Shown: one piece after another, positions 9,190 through 18,376 of the stretch | Layout: every line of letters begins with the position of its first letter | Numbering within the stretch: the first letter of the stretch is position 1 | From: GCA-003244245 sp963822695 | Lineage (GTDB): Bacteria; Actinomycetota; Actinomycetes; Mycobacteriales; Pseudonocardiaceae | Direction: 5' to 3' | DNA length: 64,000 bases | Assembly (NCBI GenBank): GCA_963822695.1 | Contig: CAWGJH010000013.1 | Coordinates: forward strand, 62,001-126,000 | Notes under the pieces: model-generated | What the model saw: only the letters and a program-made list of their open reading frames with translations | What the model was told of the DNA's origin: nothing | The model's database searches: none | Made by a program: the position numbers and the translations under genes

Positions 9190-9371
9190 CGCCGACACCC
9201 CCGTGGTCGTATTGCCCGTGCCACGAGAGGGCCTCAGGTGGACCATCCCGCAGGCATGCCGCAGAAGCGGCTGATGGTCCAACCTTGTTTGACAATAGGC
9301 AGCAGCGACCCAGCGCAGCAACCAGCCGATAGGTCGAAAAACGCAGGCGCCGGGTGACTGGCACGGTGCGG

Positions 9372-10103
9372 TCAGGCCTGCGGCGCGTTGTCCTCGGAGC
9401 GACACTGGACGGCGTTGACCAACTCGGCGGCGATGGTGCGGAGTTTGATGTTGCGCCGCTGCGAGATCGTCCGCAGGGTCCCGAAGGCTTCCTCTGGACC
9501 GCAACGCCGCTGGGCCATCACGATCCCGATCGCCTGGTCGATGAGCGAGCGCGAGGACAACGCGATGCGCAGGTGGTCCGAGAGTGTGACCTCGTCGTAG
9601 CGTCGCAACGCCGCAGTGACCGCGATGGCGGCCTGTCCGGCCAGCAACTCGGCCAGTTGCCGATCCACCGCGCTGAAGGCCCGTTGGGTTCGGGCGTAGA
9701 GGTTAAGCACACCGACCGGCTTGCCCTGCACGATCAGCGGGGTGGACAGAACCGCCAAGATGCCCTGCGCCATCGCGATGGCCGGGTAGACCTCCCAGCG
9801 GTCCTCGGTGGCCAGGTCCACCGCCTCCACCACCTCACCGCTGTACAGAGCCTGCAAGCACGGCCCCGTTTCGTGCTGGTATTGCTGCTCGTCAAGCTGA
9901 CGAGCCAGCGCATCAGCCGAGGCGACCGTGTACACCCGCTCGTCTTGCGCCAGGGTGATCCCGCACGTCGCAACCGGTGCGATGACCCGCACGGAGAGCT
10001 CAGCCACCCCCTGCAGCAGCTTTTCGAACGAGTCCGTGGACAGCAACAGCCCCGTCAACTCCGACAAGGCAGCACCGATCCCCACGGGAAGGGGCTCCGA
10101 CAT
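9372..10103 (-). CDS. GAF-ANTAR transcription antitermination regulator
   Basis: A 243-residue protein with an N-terminal GAF sensor domain (about residues 15-160, including QHETGPCLQALYSGEVV) and a C-terminal ANTAR RNA-binding domain (about 165-230, with ALSSRSLIDQAIGIVMAQRR and LRTISQRRNIKLRTIA). Such actinobacterial proteins bind paired hairpins in leader RNAs and prevent termination. The ligand is unknown. It is cytoplasmic and monocistronic, divergent from the rhodanese gene across a 173-base intergenic region. Confidence 0.9.
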   Translation of the reverse strand: MSEPLPVGIGAALSELTGLLLSTDSFEKLLQGVAELSVRVIAPVATCGITLAQDERVYTVASADALARQLDEQQYQHETGPCLQALYSGEVVEAVDLATEDRWEVYPAIAMAQGILAVLSTPLIVQGKPVGVLNLYARTQRAFSAVDRQLAELLAGQAAIAVTAALRRYDEVTLSDHLRIALSSRSLIDQAIGIVMAQRRCGPEEAFGTLRTISQRRNIKLRTIAAELVNAVQCRSEDNAPQA

Positions 10104-10276
10104 TGTTCCGCGACCTCACCCGATGACCCGGACAACCGGGCATCGTGGCACCGTTCGCTAAGAACGGCGCACGGCAAACTCCGTAACGCGAGGACGCCCT
10201 CAGTACCACCAGCTTGGCCCCCACACGGCGTTACCGGCAAGTGACGATGCTCTCTCGAACCGTTTAGGGTCGAGGC

Positions 10277-11128
10277 ATGATCCCTCCGGTTGTCGACATC
10301 ACCTGGTGGCGGAACCGACGCGAGGGTGTTGTCCTCGCGGACGTCCGCTGGTACCTCGACGGGCGATCCGGGCTGAACGCGTACCACCAAGGGCACCTGC
10401 CCGGAGCGGTGTTCGTCAACCTAGATCGCTGGCTCTCCGGTGCCGGAAGCCCGCGAGAAGGCCGCCACCCGCTGCCGGATCCGGAGGTTTTCGCTCAGGG
10501 CATGGCCCGGCTCGGTATCGCTGACAACAGCACCGTCGTGGCTTACGACGACGTCGGAGGCGTGATCGCGGCCCGCCTGGTGTGGATGCTGCGCGCTACC
10601 GGACATGACGCTGCCCTGCTCGACGGCGGCCTGAGCGTCTACCACGGGCCCCTGGAGCAGGTCAGCCCCTCGTTCTTGCCTGCGGTGTTTACGCCCCGGC
10701 CCTGGCCTGGGGAACGACTGGCCGATATCAACAATGCCGCGGATCCGGCAAACACGGTGCTCGATGCCCGCACCCGGGAACGCTACCGCGGCGAGCATGA
10801 CCCGGTTGACCCACGATCCGGACACATTCCAGGAGCGCGCAACCTCCCCTGTCGGGAGAACCTCGACAAACACGGCAGATTTCTGCCCGTCGAGCAGTTG
10901 CGCCAGCGCTTTCAGGCTGTGGGCGTCACCAGTGGCGCCTCGGTCATCTCCTACTGCGGCTCTGGCGTGACCGCTTGCCACAACCTACTCGCCCTGGAAC
11001 TTGCGGGCCTAGGCCACGGCCGGCTCTACCCGGGATCATGGTCCCAATACAGCCACGCCAGCGACCGCTCTGTTGAGACCGGCGACCATCGTACGGATGA
11101 TTCGGGCGACATGCCTCATGATCACTGA
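10277..11128 (+). CDS. Sulfurtransferase with tandem rhodanese domains
   Basis: A 283-residue two-domain rhodanese (thiosulfate or 3-mercaptopyruvate sulfurtransferase class). The N-terminal domain (DVRWYLDGRSG to LLDGG) is the inactive structural copy. The C-terminal domain carries the active-site loop YCGSGVTACHN with the nucleophilic Cys and the preceding substrate-facing segment RSGHIPGARN. The C-terminal 30 residues are polar and His/Asp-rich. It is cytoplasmic and followed directly by a strong hairpin. Confidence 0.9.
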   Translation: MIPPVVDITWWRNRREGVVLADVRWYLDGRSGLNAYHQGHLPGAVFVNLDRWLSGAGSPREGRHPLPDPEVFAQGMARLGIADNSTVVAYDDVGGVIAARLVWMLRATGHDAALLDGGLSVYHGPLEQVSPSFLPAVFTPRPWPGERLADINNAADPANTVLDARTRERYRGEHDPVDPRSGHIPGARNLPCRENLDKHGRFLPVEQLRQRFQAVGVTSGASVISYCGSGVTACHNLLALELAGLGHGRLYPGSWSQYSHASDRSVETGDHRTDDSGDMPHDH

Positions 11129-11150
11129 GGCCGGGACCGTCACCGGCCTC
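11127..11150 (+). terminator. Candidate terminator hairpin after the rhodanese gene
   Basis: GAGGCCGG and CCGGCCTC form a perfect 8-bp stem around an 8-base loop that overlaps the stop codon. There is no T-run, as is common in high-GC actinomycetes. It lies between convergent genes and could serve both. Confidence 0.5.
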
Positions 11151-11229
11151 GCCCGTCCAGTTGACGACGCGCCGCCGCATCCCCTACCTGCCGGGCACCG
11201 AGTTGGCCGCCAGCGATATCCCGTTTAGT

Positions 11230-12171
11230 TCACCAGTCCCCGGATCCCTGCTGACCGACATCGCCAGCGTCGCCGAAGTCACTGTCCTGGCCAACAACCC
11301 AATCGCCCTGGTCGCCTCCTTCGGACGGGACGCCGCGATCCTGGTCGTACATCATTTCGTCTCGGTGGAACTGCTGCTCCTCACCGTGCATCTTGCCCAG
11401 CTCATAGCCAAGCAACCCGCCACCCACCGCACCAATGGCACCCGCGGTCCCTGCACCCATCCCGGAGCGGTAACCGGAGCCCCCATAAGGAGGCCCCCCG
11501 TAAGAAGGGCCCCCATAAGAAGGGCCATAGTCCGGGTACGTGCCCATGGGTGGCCGGTCCGCGACCGTCGATGGTCCCGCTCCGAAGCCGGACCGCCGGC
11601 GCCGGAGAGCCATGATCACCACGGCTGCGATCACACCCACCATCAGCAACATGAACAGCAGCAAGCCCACGCCGAAGCCCGCGTGCTGGACTGGAACGCG
11701 CCGCACCGGCGCGCCGCCTCGATGCTCGACGGCGAATCCCTTGCGCAGGTTGTCCAGCGCGGCGGTGACCGCCCTGGTGTAGTCGTGGCTGCTGTGGATG
11801 GTGCTGAGAAACGCGCCACTCGCGCTGGACGCCGCGGCCAGCGCGGTGCGTTGCGACAGTCCAGATTGCGAGCCGACCTGGATCGACTCGTGATGGGACT
11901 GCGTATTGATCCCGATCACGACCGGGAAGGTGGTGTTGACCTTGTTCTTGACGTCGGTGTCGAAGACCGACTTGCTGTCGGCGTCCTGGGTGGTGGCCCA
12001 GATGTAGACGCCGACGGGCAGCGTGGCCGCGTCATTCTGCACCAGAGTCGCATTCAACACGTGGGCGTCGTCCTGGATCTGCACCGTGCCCGCCCACGCC
12101 GGTGCCGCCATCCCCAGTACCGCGACCAGTGCCGCGATCGGTACCACTACACGAAGCTGCATACCCGTCAT
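11230..12171 (-). CDS. TPM-domain-like exported membrane protein with Gly-rich tail
   Basis: A protein of about 313 residues. It has a signal peptide (MQLRVVVPIAALVAVLG, cleavage near AWA), an extracytoplasmic alpha/beta domain of about 110 residues resembling the TPM/YgcG phosphatase-like fold (ATLPVGVYIWATTQDAD, FPVVIGINTQ), one transmembrane helix (VGLLLFMLLMVGVIAAVVIM) and a cytoplasmic Tyr/Gly/Pro-rich repeat (YGGPSYGGPPYGG). A glycine-zipper helix (GTAGAIGAVGGGLLGYELG) and an acidic tail follow. Related proteins act at the envelope in stress responses; the exact role is unknown. ATG 12171 or 12162 is equally possible. It is divergent from the GH15 gene. Confidence 0.7.
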   Translation of the reverse strand: MTGMQLRVVVPIAALVAVLGMAAPAWAGTVQIQDDAHVLNATLVQNDAATLPVGVYIWATTQDADSKSVFDTDVKNKVNTTFPVVIGINTQSHHESIQVGSQSGLSQRTALAAASSASGAFLSTIHSSHDYTRAVTAALDNLRKGFAVEHRGGAPVRRVPVQHAGFGVGLLLFMLLMVGVIAAVVIMALRRRRSGFGAGPSTVADRPPMGTYPDYGPSYGGPSYGGPPYGGSGYRSGMGAGTAGAIGAVGGGLLGYELGKMHGEEQQFHRDEMMYDQDRGVPSEGGDQGDWVVGQDSDFGDAGDVGQQGSGDW

Positions 12172-12456
12172 GATGCCCGCCCGCGCGGTTGACCACCTCA
12201 CGGTGCTCCAGTGTCGTCCTGTCGGAGGCCGGCGACCGCATGTGCTCGCCCGGACCGTAAGCCAATCGGTGAGCGCCCAGCAGGATGTGGAAGCTATCCG
12301 TGGAACGCGCGCCGGGGGTCGTCAACGGCTTCCAGCAGTTACCGTGGAACGGGCCGCCGTTGCACGAGGACAACCCAGACGGTGCCGTTCGTCGCTGGGA
12401 TTTCGGCCCCGGCCATGCGGGGCGTTCGGCGACGCCTGCTGTGGTAAGGGTGTTCT

Positions 12457-15165
12457 ATGGCTCGGAATCGAGACCGGAGACGGGTTCGCCGGACTCGCAA
12501 TCCTCACGTGTCCATTGTCGCGGCACTGTTCACCGCGGGTACGGTCGGATTTAGCGCCGCGACTGGTTGCACGGCGGCATCGGTGACCGCATCCGCGCCT
12601 CCGGCGAGCCCGCCAGCCGCTGGCATGACCGCTCCCGGTGCACCAGGCGTCCTGTCCCGCTTTGACCTGGCGCGCAAGGATTGCGTCGGCACGGCCGCGA
12701 GTATTACATCCAAGGTCTGGTACACCGTCGCCGACGGGGTACTTTCCGATGTCTACAGCCCCACTGTGGACAACACGAACGTCGAGACCATGCAGTATGT
12801 GGTCACTGACGGACACAGCTTCACTGATCTGCAGACCCGCGATCTGACCTATACAGTGAGCGCTGATCCTACCGGAATGGCCTGCACAGTCCTCGCCACG
12901 AGTGCAGCGCACGGCTATCAGCTCGTGACGACCTATGTAGCCGACCCCGCTCGAGACGCTGTTGTCACTTACACCACCGTACGCGGCACGCATGGCCCAG
13001 CACCGCAAGGGCTGAAGCTCTACATTCGCCTCGACGCACATGTCAACGGTAACGGCGGTGGCGGTCAGGACAACGGTGGCGCCGACTCCGCAGTGATCGA
13101 CACCTCCACCCACACACCCGTCCCGGTCGCCTACGACATCGCGACGACCACCGAGGCGGCGAATCGCGACTACGCCGTTCCGACATTCATGGCGCTGGGC
13201 GCGACCAACGGCTTTACCAAGGCTAGTGTCGGTTACGCTGGCACTGCCAGCGATGGGCTAACCCAGCTCGACACCACCCGTATGCTGGGCGCCTACACCG
13301 CCGCACCGAACGGGCACGTCGTGCTCACCGCCCGCATCGTGCCGAACCAGCACGGCGACATCACCCTTACCCTCGGCTTCGGACGTGATCAGCGCGGTGC
13401 CATATCAGTCGCGGACAAGGCGGCAACCACACCATTTGCCGCGACAGTGGCCGGATATACCGCTGGCTGGCGCGCCTACGACGCCCGCCTGCGCCCGCCA
13501 CCAACCACACTGCCCGGCTTTGATCAAGTCGCCATAAACCGGATACGCTCCGCTTACTACTTTTCGGCCAATGTGGTGAAGGCCAGCGAGGACAAGACCT
13601 TTCCCGGTGCGATCGTCGCTTCCCTGGCCAGCCCGTGGGGTCAGGCCGTCAGCGCTGGCGACCTGGTGAACGGAGAACCAGTCTACTTCGGCTCCTACCG
13701 CGAGGTGTTCTCCCGCGATCTCTACGAGGCGTTCACCGCGCTGCTCGTCGAGGGTGACCTGACCACCGCGCACGACGCCACCCGGTTCCTGCTCAATCGC
13801 CAACAGCTCCTGGACGGCCGCCTGCCACGCAACTCGCTGCTCAACGGCAAGGTAGCGCCGGATACCGGTGGTGATCAGCTTGATGAGACCTCGTATCCCA
13901 TCCTGATGGCATGGCAGTCAGGGCTCGGCGGTGACACCGCGCTCTGGACTGACCACGTCCGGCCGGCTGCGGATTTCCTGGTCGCGCATGGTCCGGCCTT
14001 CGGCGTCGAGCGGTGGGAGGAACAGAAAGGCTACTCCCCCTCAACCATCGCTGCCGAAATTGCCGGCCTGACCGCGGCCAGTGCCATCGCCGGTCAACAC
14101 AACGACACCACTCGCGCCCGGCTCTACCAGGCCACAGCTGACGACTTTCAGCGACACGTCAAGGACTGGACGCTCACCACCGCAGGTCCGTACGGACCAC
14201 GCTATTTCCTGAGGCTGTCCCAGACCGGCGATCCGAACGCGTCGAGTGTCTACGACCTTAAGAATGGCGCGCCGTACGCTGACCAACGCCAGGTCGTGGA
14301 CGCCGGATTCCTGGAGCTTGTCCGGCTTGGCGAGCTACCCGCCAGTGACCCCGACGTACTCGCTTCGCTGAAGGCGGTGGACGCGACGATCCGTCGGGAC
14401 ACACCCAGCGGTGTGGGCTTCTACCGCTACGGGACCTCGACACCGGGGAGCTCGGATGGCTACGGCGACTGCTACCAACCCGGCCCGACCAACTGCACTC
14501 CATCTGGTCGGCCCTGGCCGACCGGTGACACCGGTTCAGGGCACCTCTGGCCAGTATTGTCCGGCGAGCGCGGCGAACAGGAGTTGCAGACCGGCAACAC
14601 CACCACTGCCGCGGCGCTGCTGGTCAGCATGCAGCGGATGACGTCCGGCGTGGGTCTGGAACCGGAGCAGGACTGGGAGAACCCTCCGCTGGAGGCCTCC
14701 CCATACGGGACCAACCCCACCCTGGCGTCGATCGGCTTCGCACCCGGCCATCCTGCCGGCTCAGCTTCCCCATTAACCTGGGCACAGGCGCAACTAGCGC
14801 GCCTGGTGCTGGCGTTGGGCGCCGACCGGCCGTTGGAACAACCAGCGATCACCCGTGCCCGCTATGTCGAAGCACCACCACCCGGAACAACACCGTTGAG
14901 AGCCACCCTCTCCACCTCAGGCACACTGCTGACGGTGACCGGCCTGACCACACCAGGTGCGATCGTGGACGTGGCCGTAACGGACACTCATGCCGCCAGC
15001 GCCTCCACAACAGCGGCATCGGTCCAAGCCAATCCGGATGGCACATTTACCCTTTCTATTCAGCAGCACTCGACCACTGACGTAGTGACCGTCACAACTA
15101 CCACCGGAAACGCTACTGGTTATTATCCCTCGGTAGCTCTCCGGTGGGGGATGGAGTCCTGGTAG
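12457..15165 (+). CDS. Exported glucodextranase / glucan 1,4-alpha-glucosidase (GH15)
   Basis: A 902-residue protein. The Arg-rich N-terminus and hydrophobic segment end at a lipobox-like ATGC (Cys38), so it may be a lipoprotein. The N-terminal beta-sandwich (about 70-330) precedes an (alpha/alpha)6 GH15 domain. The catalytic acid lies in ERWEEQKGYSPST (about residue 519), and the base in GHLWPVLSGERGEQE (about residue 703). The C-terminal 90 residues form a small beta-rich domain. It releases glucose from alpha-glucans outside the cell. The 3' end overlaps the 3' end of aroC by 43 bases on the opposite strand. Confidence 0.9.
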   Translation: MARNRDRRRVRRTRNPHVSIVAALFTAGTVGFSAATGCTAASVTASAPPASPPAAGMTAPGAPGVLSRFDLARKDCVGTAASITSKVWYTVADGVLSDVYSPTVDNTNVETMQYVVTDGHSFTDLQTRDLTYTVSADPTGMACTVLATSAAHGYQLVTTYVADPARDAVVTYTTVRGTHGPAPQGLKLYIRLDAHVNGNGGGGQDNGGADSAVIDTSTHTPVPVAYDIATTTEAANRDYAVPTFMALGATNGFTKASVGYAGTASDGLTQLDTTRMLGAYTAAPNGHVVLTARIVPNQHGDITLTLGFGRDQRGAISVADKAATTPFAATVAGYTAGWRAYDARLRPPPTTLPGFDQVAINRIRSAYYFSANVVKASEDKTFPGAIVASLASPWGQAVSAGDLVNGEPVYFGSYREVFSRDLYEAFTALLVEGDLTTAHDATRFLLNRQQLLDGRLPRNSLLNGKVAPDTGGDQLDETSYPILMAWQSGLGGDTALWTDHVRPAADFLVAHGPAFGVERWEEQKGYSPSTIAAEIAGLTAASAIAGQHNDTTRARLYQATADDFQRHVKDWTLTTAGPYGPRYFLRLSQTGDPNASSVYDLKNGAPYADQRQVVDAGFLELVRLGELPASDPDVLASLKAVDATIRRDTPSGVGFYRYGTSTPGSSDGYGDCYQPGPTNCTPSGRPWPTGDTGSGHLWPVLSGERGEQELQTGNTTTAAALLVSMQRMTSGVGLEPEQDWENPPLEASPYGTNPTLASIGFAPGHPAGSASPLTWAQAQLARLVLALGADRPLEQPAITRARYVEAPPPGTTPLRATLSTSGTLLTVTGLTTPGAIVDVAVTDTHAASASTTAASVQANPDGTFTLSIQQHSTTDVVTVTTTTGNATGYYPSVALRWGMESW

Positions 15166-16316
15166 GCGCGGGCGTTGCGGATGGTCTCGGGCAATGCGTC
15201 ACCGCCGAACTTCTCCAGCGCGGCGTCGGCGAGCACGAGCGCGACCATCGCCTCGGCCACCACGCCCGCGGCGGGCACCGCGCACACGTCAGAGCGCTGG
15301 TTGATCGCGACGGCCGCCTCGCCGGTCGCGACGTCCACCGTGGCCAGCGCGCGGGGCACCGTGGAGATCGGCTTCATCGCCACCCGAACCCGCAGCACCT
15401 CTCCGTTAGTCATGCCACCCTCCAGACCACCGGCCCGGTTGGTACGCCGCACTACACCGTCGGGGCCGGGCACCATCTCGTCGTGCGCCGCACTGCCCCG
15501 GCGACGCGCGGTGGCGAACCCATCACCCACCTCGACACCCTTCATGGCCTGGATACCCATCAGCGCGCCGGCCAGCCGAGCGTCCAGCCGCCGGTCGGCG
15601 TGCACGAAGGAGCCCAGTCCTACCGGCAGCCCGTACACCACGACCTCGACCACACCGCCCAGCGTGTCACCGTCCTTCTTCGCCGCATCCACCTCAGCGA
15701 TCATCGCGGCCGATGCCTCCTCGGAGAACGCGCGAACCGGGCTGGCGTCGACCCGCTCCAGGTCACCGAGTCCGGGCAGCATGTCCGCGGGGGCGTCCAC
15801 CTGCCCCAGTGACACCACATGGGACAGCACCTCGATACCCAGCGCCTGGCGCAAGAACGCCTTGGCCACAGTGCCCAGGGCAACCCGGGCGGCGGTCTCG
15901 CGGCCACTGGCCCGCTCCAGCACCGGCCGAGCATCGTCGAAGCCGTACTTGATCATCCCGGCCAGGTCGGCGTGCCCGGGCCGGGGCCGGGTCAGCGGCG
16001 CATTGCGGGACTGTACGGCGAGCACATCCGGGTCCACCGGATCGGCCGCCATCACGGTCTCCCACTTGGGCCACTCGGTGTTGCCGATCCGGATCGCCAC
16101 CGGGCCGCCCAGGGTCCGACCGTGCCGAATCCCCCCGAGCAGCTCCACCACGTCGGCCTCGAATTTCATCCGCGCCCCACGCCCGTGCCCCAGCCGGCGG
16201 CGGCCCAGCTCGGCCTGGATGTCTTTCGAGCTCACCTCGACTCCGGCGACCATGCCCTCCAGCACAGCGACCAGAGCAGGTCCGTGCGACTCCCCGGCGG
16301 TGATCCAGCGCAGCAT
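15123..16316 (-). CDS. aroC: Chorismate synthase
   Basis: A 397-residue protein that converts EPSP to chorismate using reduced FMN, the last common step of aromatic biosynthesis. It starts MLRWITAGESHG with the catalytic His and includes RRRLGHGRGARM, the FMN-site RPRPGHADLAGMIKYGF, RASGRETAARVA and the late signature TNRAGGLEGGMTNGE. The frame open to 16430 upstream is not family-like, so ATG 16316 is the start. The length is normal. In many actinomycetes aroK and aroB follow; here the next gene is a convergent GH15, so the operon is broken. Confidence 0.95.
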   Translation of the reverse strand: MLRWITAGESHGPALVAVLEGMVAGVEVSSKDIQAELGRRRLGHGRGARMKFEADVVELLGGIRHGRTLGGPVAIRIGNTEWPKWETVMAADPVDPDVLAVQSRNAPLTRPRPGHADLAGMIKYGFDDARPVLERASGRETAARVALGTVAKAFLRQALGIEVLSHVVSLGQVDAPADMLPGLGDLERVDASPVRAFSEEASAAMIAEVDAAKKDGDTLGGVVEVVVYGLPVGLGSFVHADRRLDARLAGALMGIQAMKGVEVGDGFATARRRGSAAHDEMVPGPDGVVRRTNRAGGLEGGMTNGEVLRVRVAMKPISTVPRALATVDVATGEAAVAINQRSDVCAVPAAGVVAEAMVALVLADAALEKFGGDALPETIRNARAYQDSIPHRRATEG

Positions 16317-16518
16317 GGCGCCATCGTGCCACGGGTTGCGACGGTGCCACGAGGACGTGCGACAGCCCGATTTGGGTACCAGCCCCGATGATCTCTCCCG
16401 GAGCAATGCGGTCCCGGACCGAGTCCACAAACCGGTGCCGCCAGATCATCAGCACCCATAGCGTCGCCATCAACCGGGACGGTTGCCCATCTGGCCTTAC
16501 GGAGACCCTCGACGGCGA

Positions 16519-16937
16519 TCAGACTGCGTGCCATGGGTCGATCACGTCGATCCCGGTGTCGTGGAAGTCTTTGCGGTTGCGCGTGGCCAGAGCCGCGTCG
16601 TGGGTGCGGCAGATGGACGCGATCTGCGCGTCGAATCCATCGATGGGTAGCCCGGCATGGTCACGACGGGTCACGATTATGGGGTAATGCGCCGCCGCCG
16701 CGGCATCGAAGGGCAAGACCTGATCCTCGAACGCGGCGAAGACATCGTCGGCGGTCGCCTTCAGGAGGTCTCTGCGGCGACCGGCGGGGAGACGTTCGAT
16801 GCCGTAGCGGATCTCGGCGAGCGTGATTGACGTCGTGTACAATCGTTGCCGCGGCGCGCGCGGACCCACTCCCGAACGACTGGGGCGGGAGATGGCTTCA
16901 TGAGCTCGGATGCGACGTTGGTGTCGAGGATGATCAT
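16519..16937 (-). pseudogene. vapC: VapC/FitB-type PIN toxin, frameshifted
   Basis: The ATG at 16937 overlaps the antitoxin stop (ATGA). It opens a PIN domain, MIILDTNVASELM, with the first catalytic Asp. After VREWVRARRGND (near base 16845) the reading shifts by one base, and the rest of the domain (LYTTSITLAEIRYGIERLP, GFDAQIASICRTHDAALATR, NRKDFHDTGIDVIDPW) continues in a neighbouring frame to the stop at 16519. All expected acidic residues are present across the two frames, so this was a recent loss unless the sequence has a one-base error. It would be an RNase held in check by the FitA-like partner. Confidence 0.75.
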
Positions 16938-17188
16938 GAGGAGAAATCGGCGGCTCGCCCCGGAGTCGTTCGCGGCGGTAGTTCGAGCTCGACTCCGCCA
17001 ATCTCGCCGAAGCGATCCAGCATCGTCTGGAACAGGCCGTCGGTCTCGTTCGGCTCGCGGACCGCGTCGACGAGGATGGCTCGGATCTCAGACTCCATCG
17101 ACCGGCCGTGGCGGGCCGCCCTGATCCGCAGCCGCTCTTTCACGTGATCGTCCAGGTTCCGGACACTGATTGCGGCCAGCGGGACCAC
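16934..17188 (-). CDS. FitA-like ribbon-helix-helix antitoxin
   Basis: An antitoxin of about 84 residues. The N-terminal RHH DNA-binding part reads AAISVRNLDDHVKERLRIRA, followed by RHGRSMESEIRAIL. The C-terminal half (LFQTMLDRFGEIGGVELELP) is the toxin-wrapping segment. The start is uncertain: GTG 17188 lies right on a strong GAGGAGG, whereas a CTG at 17179 would have proper spacing. The partner toxin is frameshifted, leaving an antitoxin that may be orphaned. It is probably autoregulated through the palindrome just upstream. Confidence 0.8.
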   Translation of the reverse strand: MVPLAAISVRNLDDHVKERLRIRAARHGRSMESEIRAILVDAVREPNETDGLFQTMLDRFGEIGGVELELPPRTTPGRAADFSS

Positions 17189-17204
17189 CTCCTCACTGCT
17201 GTCA

Positions 17205-17214
17205 ATGCTAGCAT
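17205..17214 (-). promoter_or_regulatory. Palindrome upstream of fitA-like operon
   Basis: ATGCTAGCAT is a perfect 10-bp palindrome 17 bases upstream of the antitoxin start. Such sites overlapping promoters are typical RHH antitoxin operators. It is short, so chance is not excluded. Confidence 0.3.
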
Positions 17215-17454
17215 CGCTTGTCGCGCCGAGGGATCCCGTCGCCCGATCTTGGGTGCTTAGCTCAGTGGGGTGGTCCCAGCGACCGGGTCGAGCCCGTCGC
17301 CAATCTGCGCGAGCGCGGCCGGTCGAGACTCGTCTGCCATCGCAACCTTTCCATATTGCCTGTGTTTGCTAGGTCCCCTTGACCAGCAAGTGTCGCAGCT
17401 GGACGATCTCTCAAAGCGGCAAGTTCAGGCAACTATTCAGATAGGAGAGCGACC

Positions 17455-17856
17455 ATGCGGATACGGTTCCTGGGCAAGAACTCGGTCCCGGGAGACTCCC
17501 CGACCCTGTATGCCACCGACCGCGACACCTACGTCGTCCAAGGCTGGAAGGTGACCGATCCCGAGGTCCTTGCCAAACTGGACCCGCCTGAGGGCGAGAT
17601 GTGTGTGGAAGTACCAGCAGCGCTGTTCGTCCACCTCGCGAAGGACGGGCTTTCCGGGACGATAGCAAATTGGGCGCCACCCGTCGTGCACGTCACGGGC
17701 GAGGGTACCTACATCGTTCAGGGCAAGCGCGTCGCCGATCCGGAGGTCCGCGCGCAGATGATCATCCCGGAGTTCGAGGACTGCGTGGAGGTCACCCGAA
17801 CCGCCATCATAGCACTACTCCTAGAGGAGGACGATCTTGGAGTTGATCACGAGTGA
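17455..17856 (+). CDS. Conserved hypothetical protein of the DUF6879/Scr1 cassette
   Basis: A 133-residue protein with two copies of a short motif: TYVVQGWKVTDPEVLAKL near residue 25 and TYIVQGKRVADPEVRAQM near residue 85. It is therefore an internally duplicated small beta-rich domain. It is soluble. It overlaps the DUF6879 gene by 20 bases and is followed by an HTH-DUF5753 regulator, an arrangement frequent in Streptomyces and Pseudonocardiales. Function unknown. Confidence 0.75.
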   Translation: MRIRFLGKNSVPGDSPTLYATDRDTYVVQGWKVTDPEVLAKLDPPEGEMCVEVPAALFVHLAKDGLSGTIANWAPPVVHVTGEGTYIVQGKRVADPEVRAQMIIPEFEDCVEVTRTAIIALLLEEDDLGVDHE

Positions 17857-18367
17857 ACAGCGCGACGAACTGATCACTACGTTCGTCGAGCGAGACGCCT
17901 TTCACCTGGAATTGAAGGACGCATACGCCACTGCCATCGAGGATGGTCCATTCACCAAGTGGCTGAAAGGTGAGCCCGACGACTTCACGTGGCTCCAGCC
18001 CTGGCAAGCCAGGATCCGCAACGCCACACAGGCCGGCAAGACTGTACGCCGGGTCAGGGTGATCAATGAGCCTATCACCGACTACATCAAATGGGAGCAC
18101 TCCACCACGGTGCTCAACCTGGAGATTGGCGAAGACATCCGTTGGTTGCCTCGCCATCTTCTTCCGGACGAAATCGTCTTTCCGATGGATGGAAATGACT
18201 GGTGGCTCTTTGATGATCGGCTGGTCGCAGTCGGGCATTTCCGTGACGACAGCAGCGTGCAGGGCCACGAGATCATCACTGATCGTGCTGTCGTCGCCAA
18301 TTGCATCCGAGTCCGTGATCAGCTTTGGGCCATTGCCATCCCCCACAGCGAATATGAGCCGGTCTGA
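17837..18367 (+). CDS. DUF6879 family protein with TTG start
   Basis: A 176-residue protein of the DUF6879 family: FVERDAFHLELKDAYATAIE near the start, then VRRVRVINEPITDYIKWEHS and IRWLPRHLLPDEIVFPMDGN, ending in a compact FDDRLVAVGHF region. The TTG start is forced, because an in-frame TAG lies 15 bases upstream and GAGGAGG sits seven bases before the TTG. Such proteins are encoded next to DUF5753-type HTH regulators and are suspected to form a regulatory or toxin-antitoxin-like pair with them; this is genomic-context knowledge, not a proven role. Confidence 0.8.
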   Translation: MELITSEQRDELITTFVERDAFHLELKDAYATAIEDGPFTKWLKGEPDDFTWLQPWQARIRNATQAGKTVRRVRVINEPITDYIKWEHSTTVLNLEIGEDIRWLPRHLLPDEIVFPMDGNDWWLFDDRLVAVGHFRDDSSVQGHEIITDRAVVANCIRVRDQLWAIAIPHSEYEPV

Positions 18368-18376
18368 GCTCCTGCG

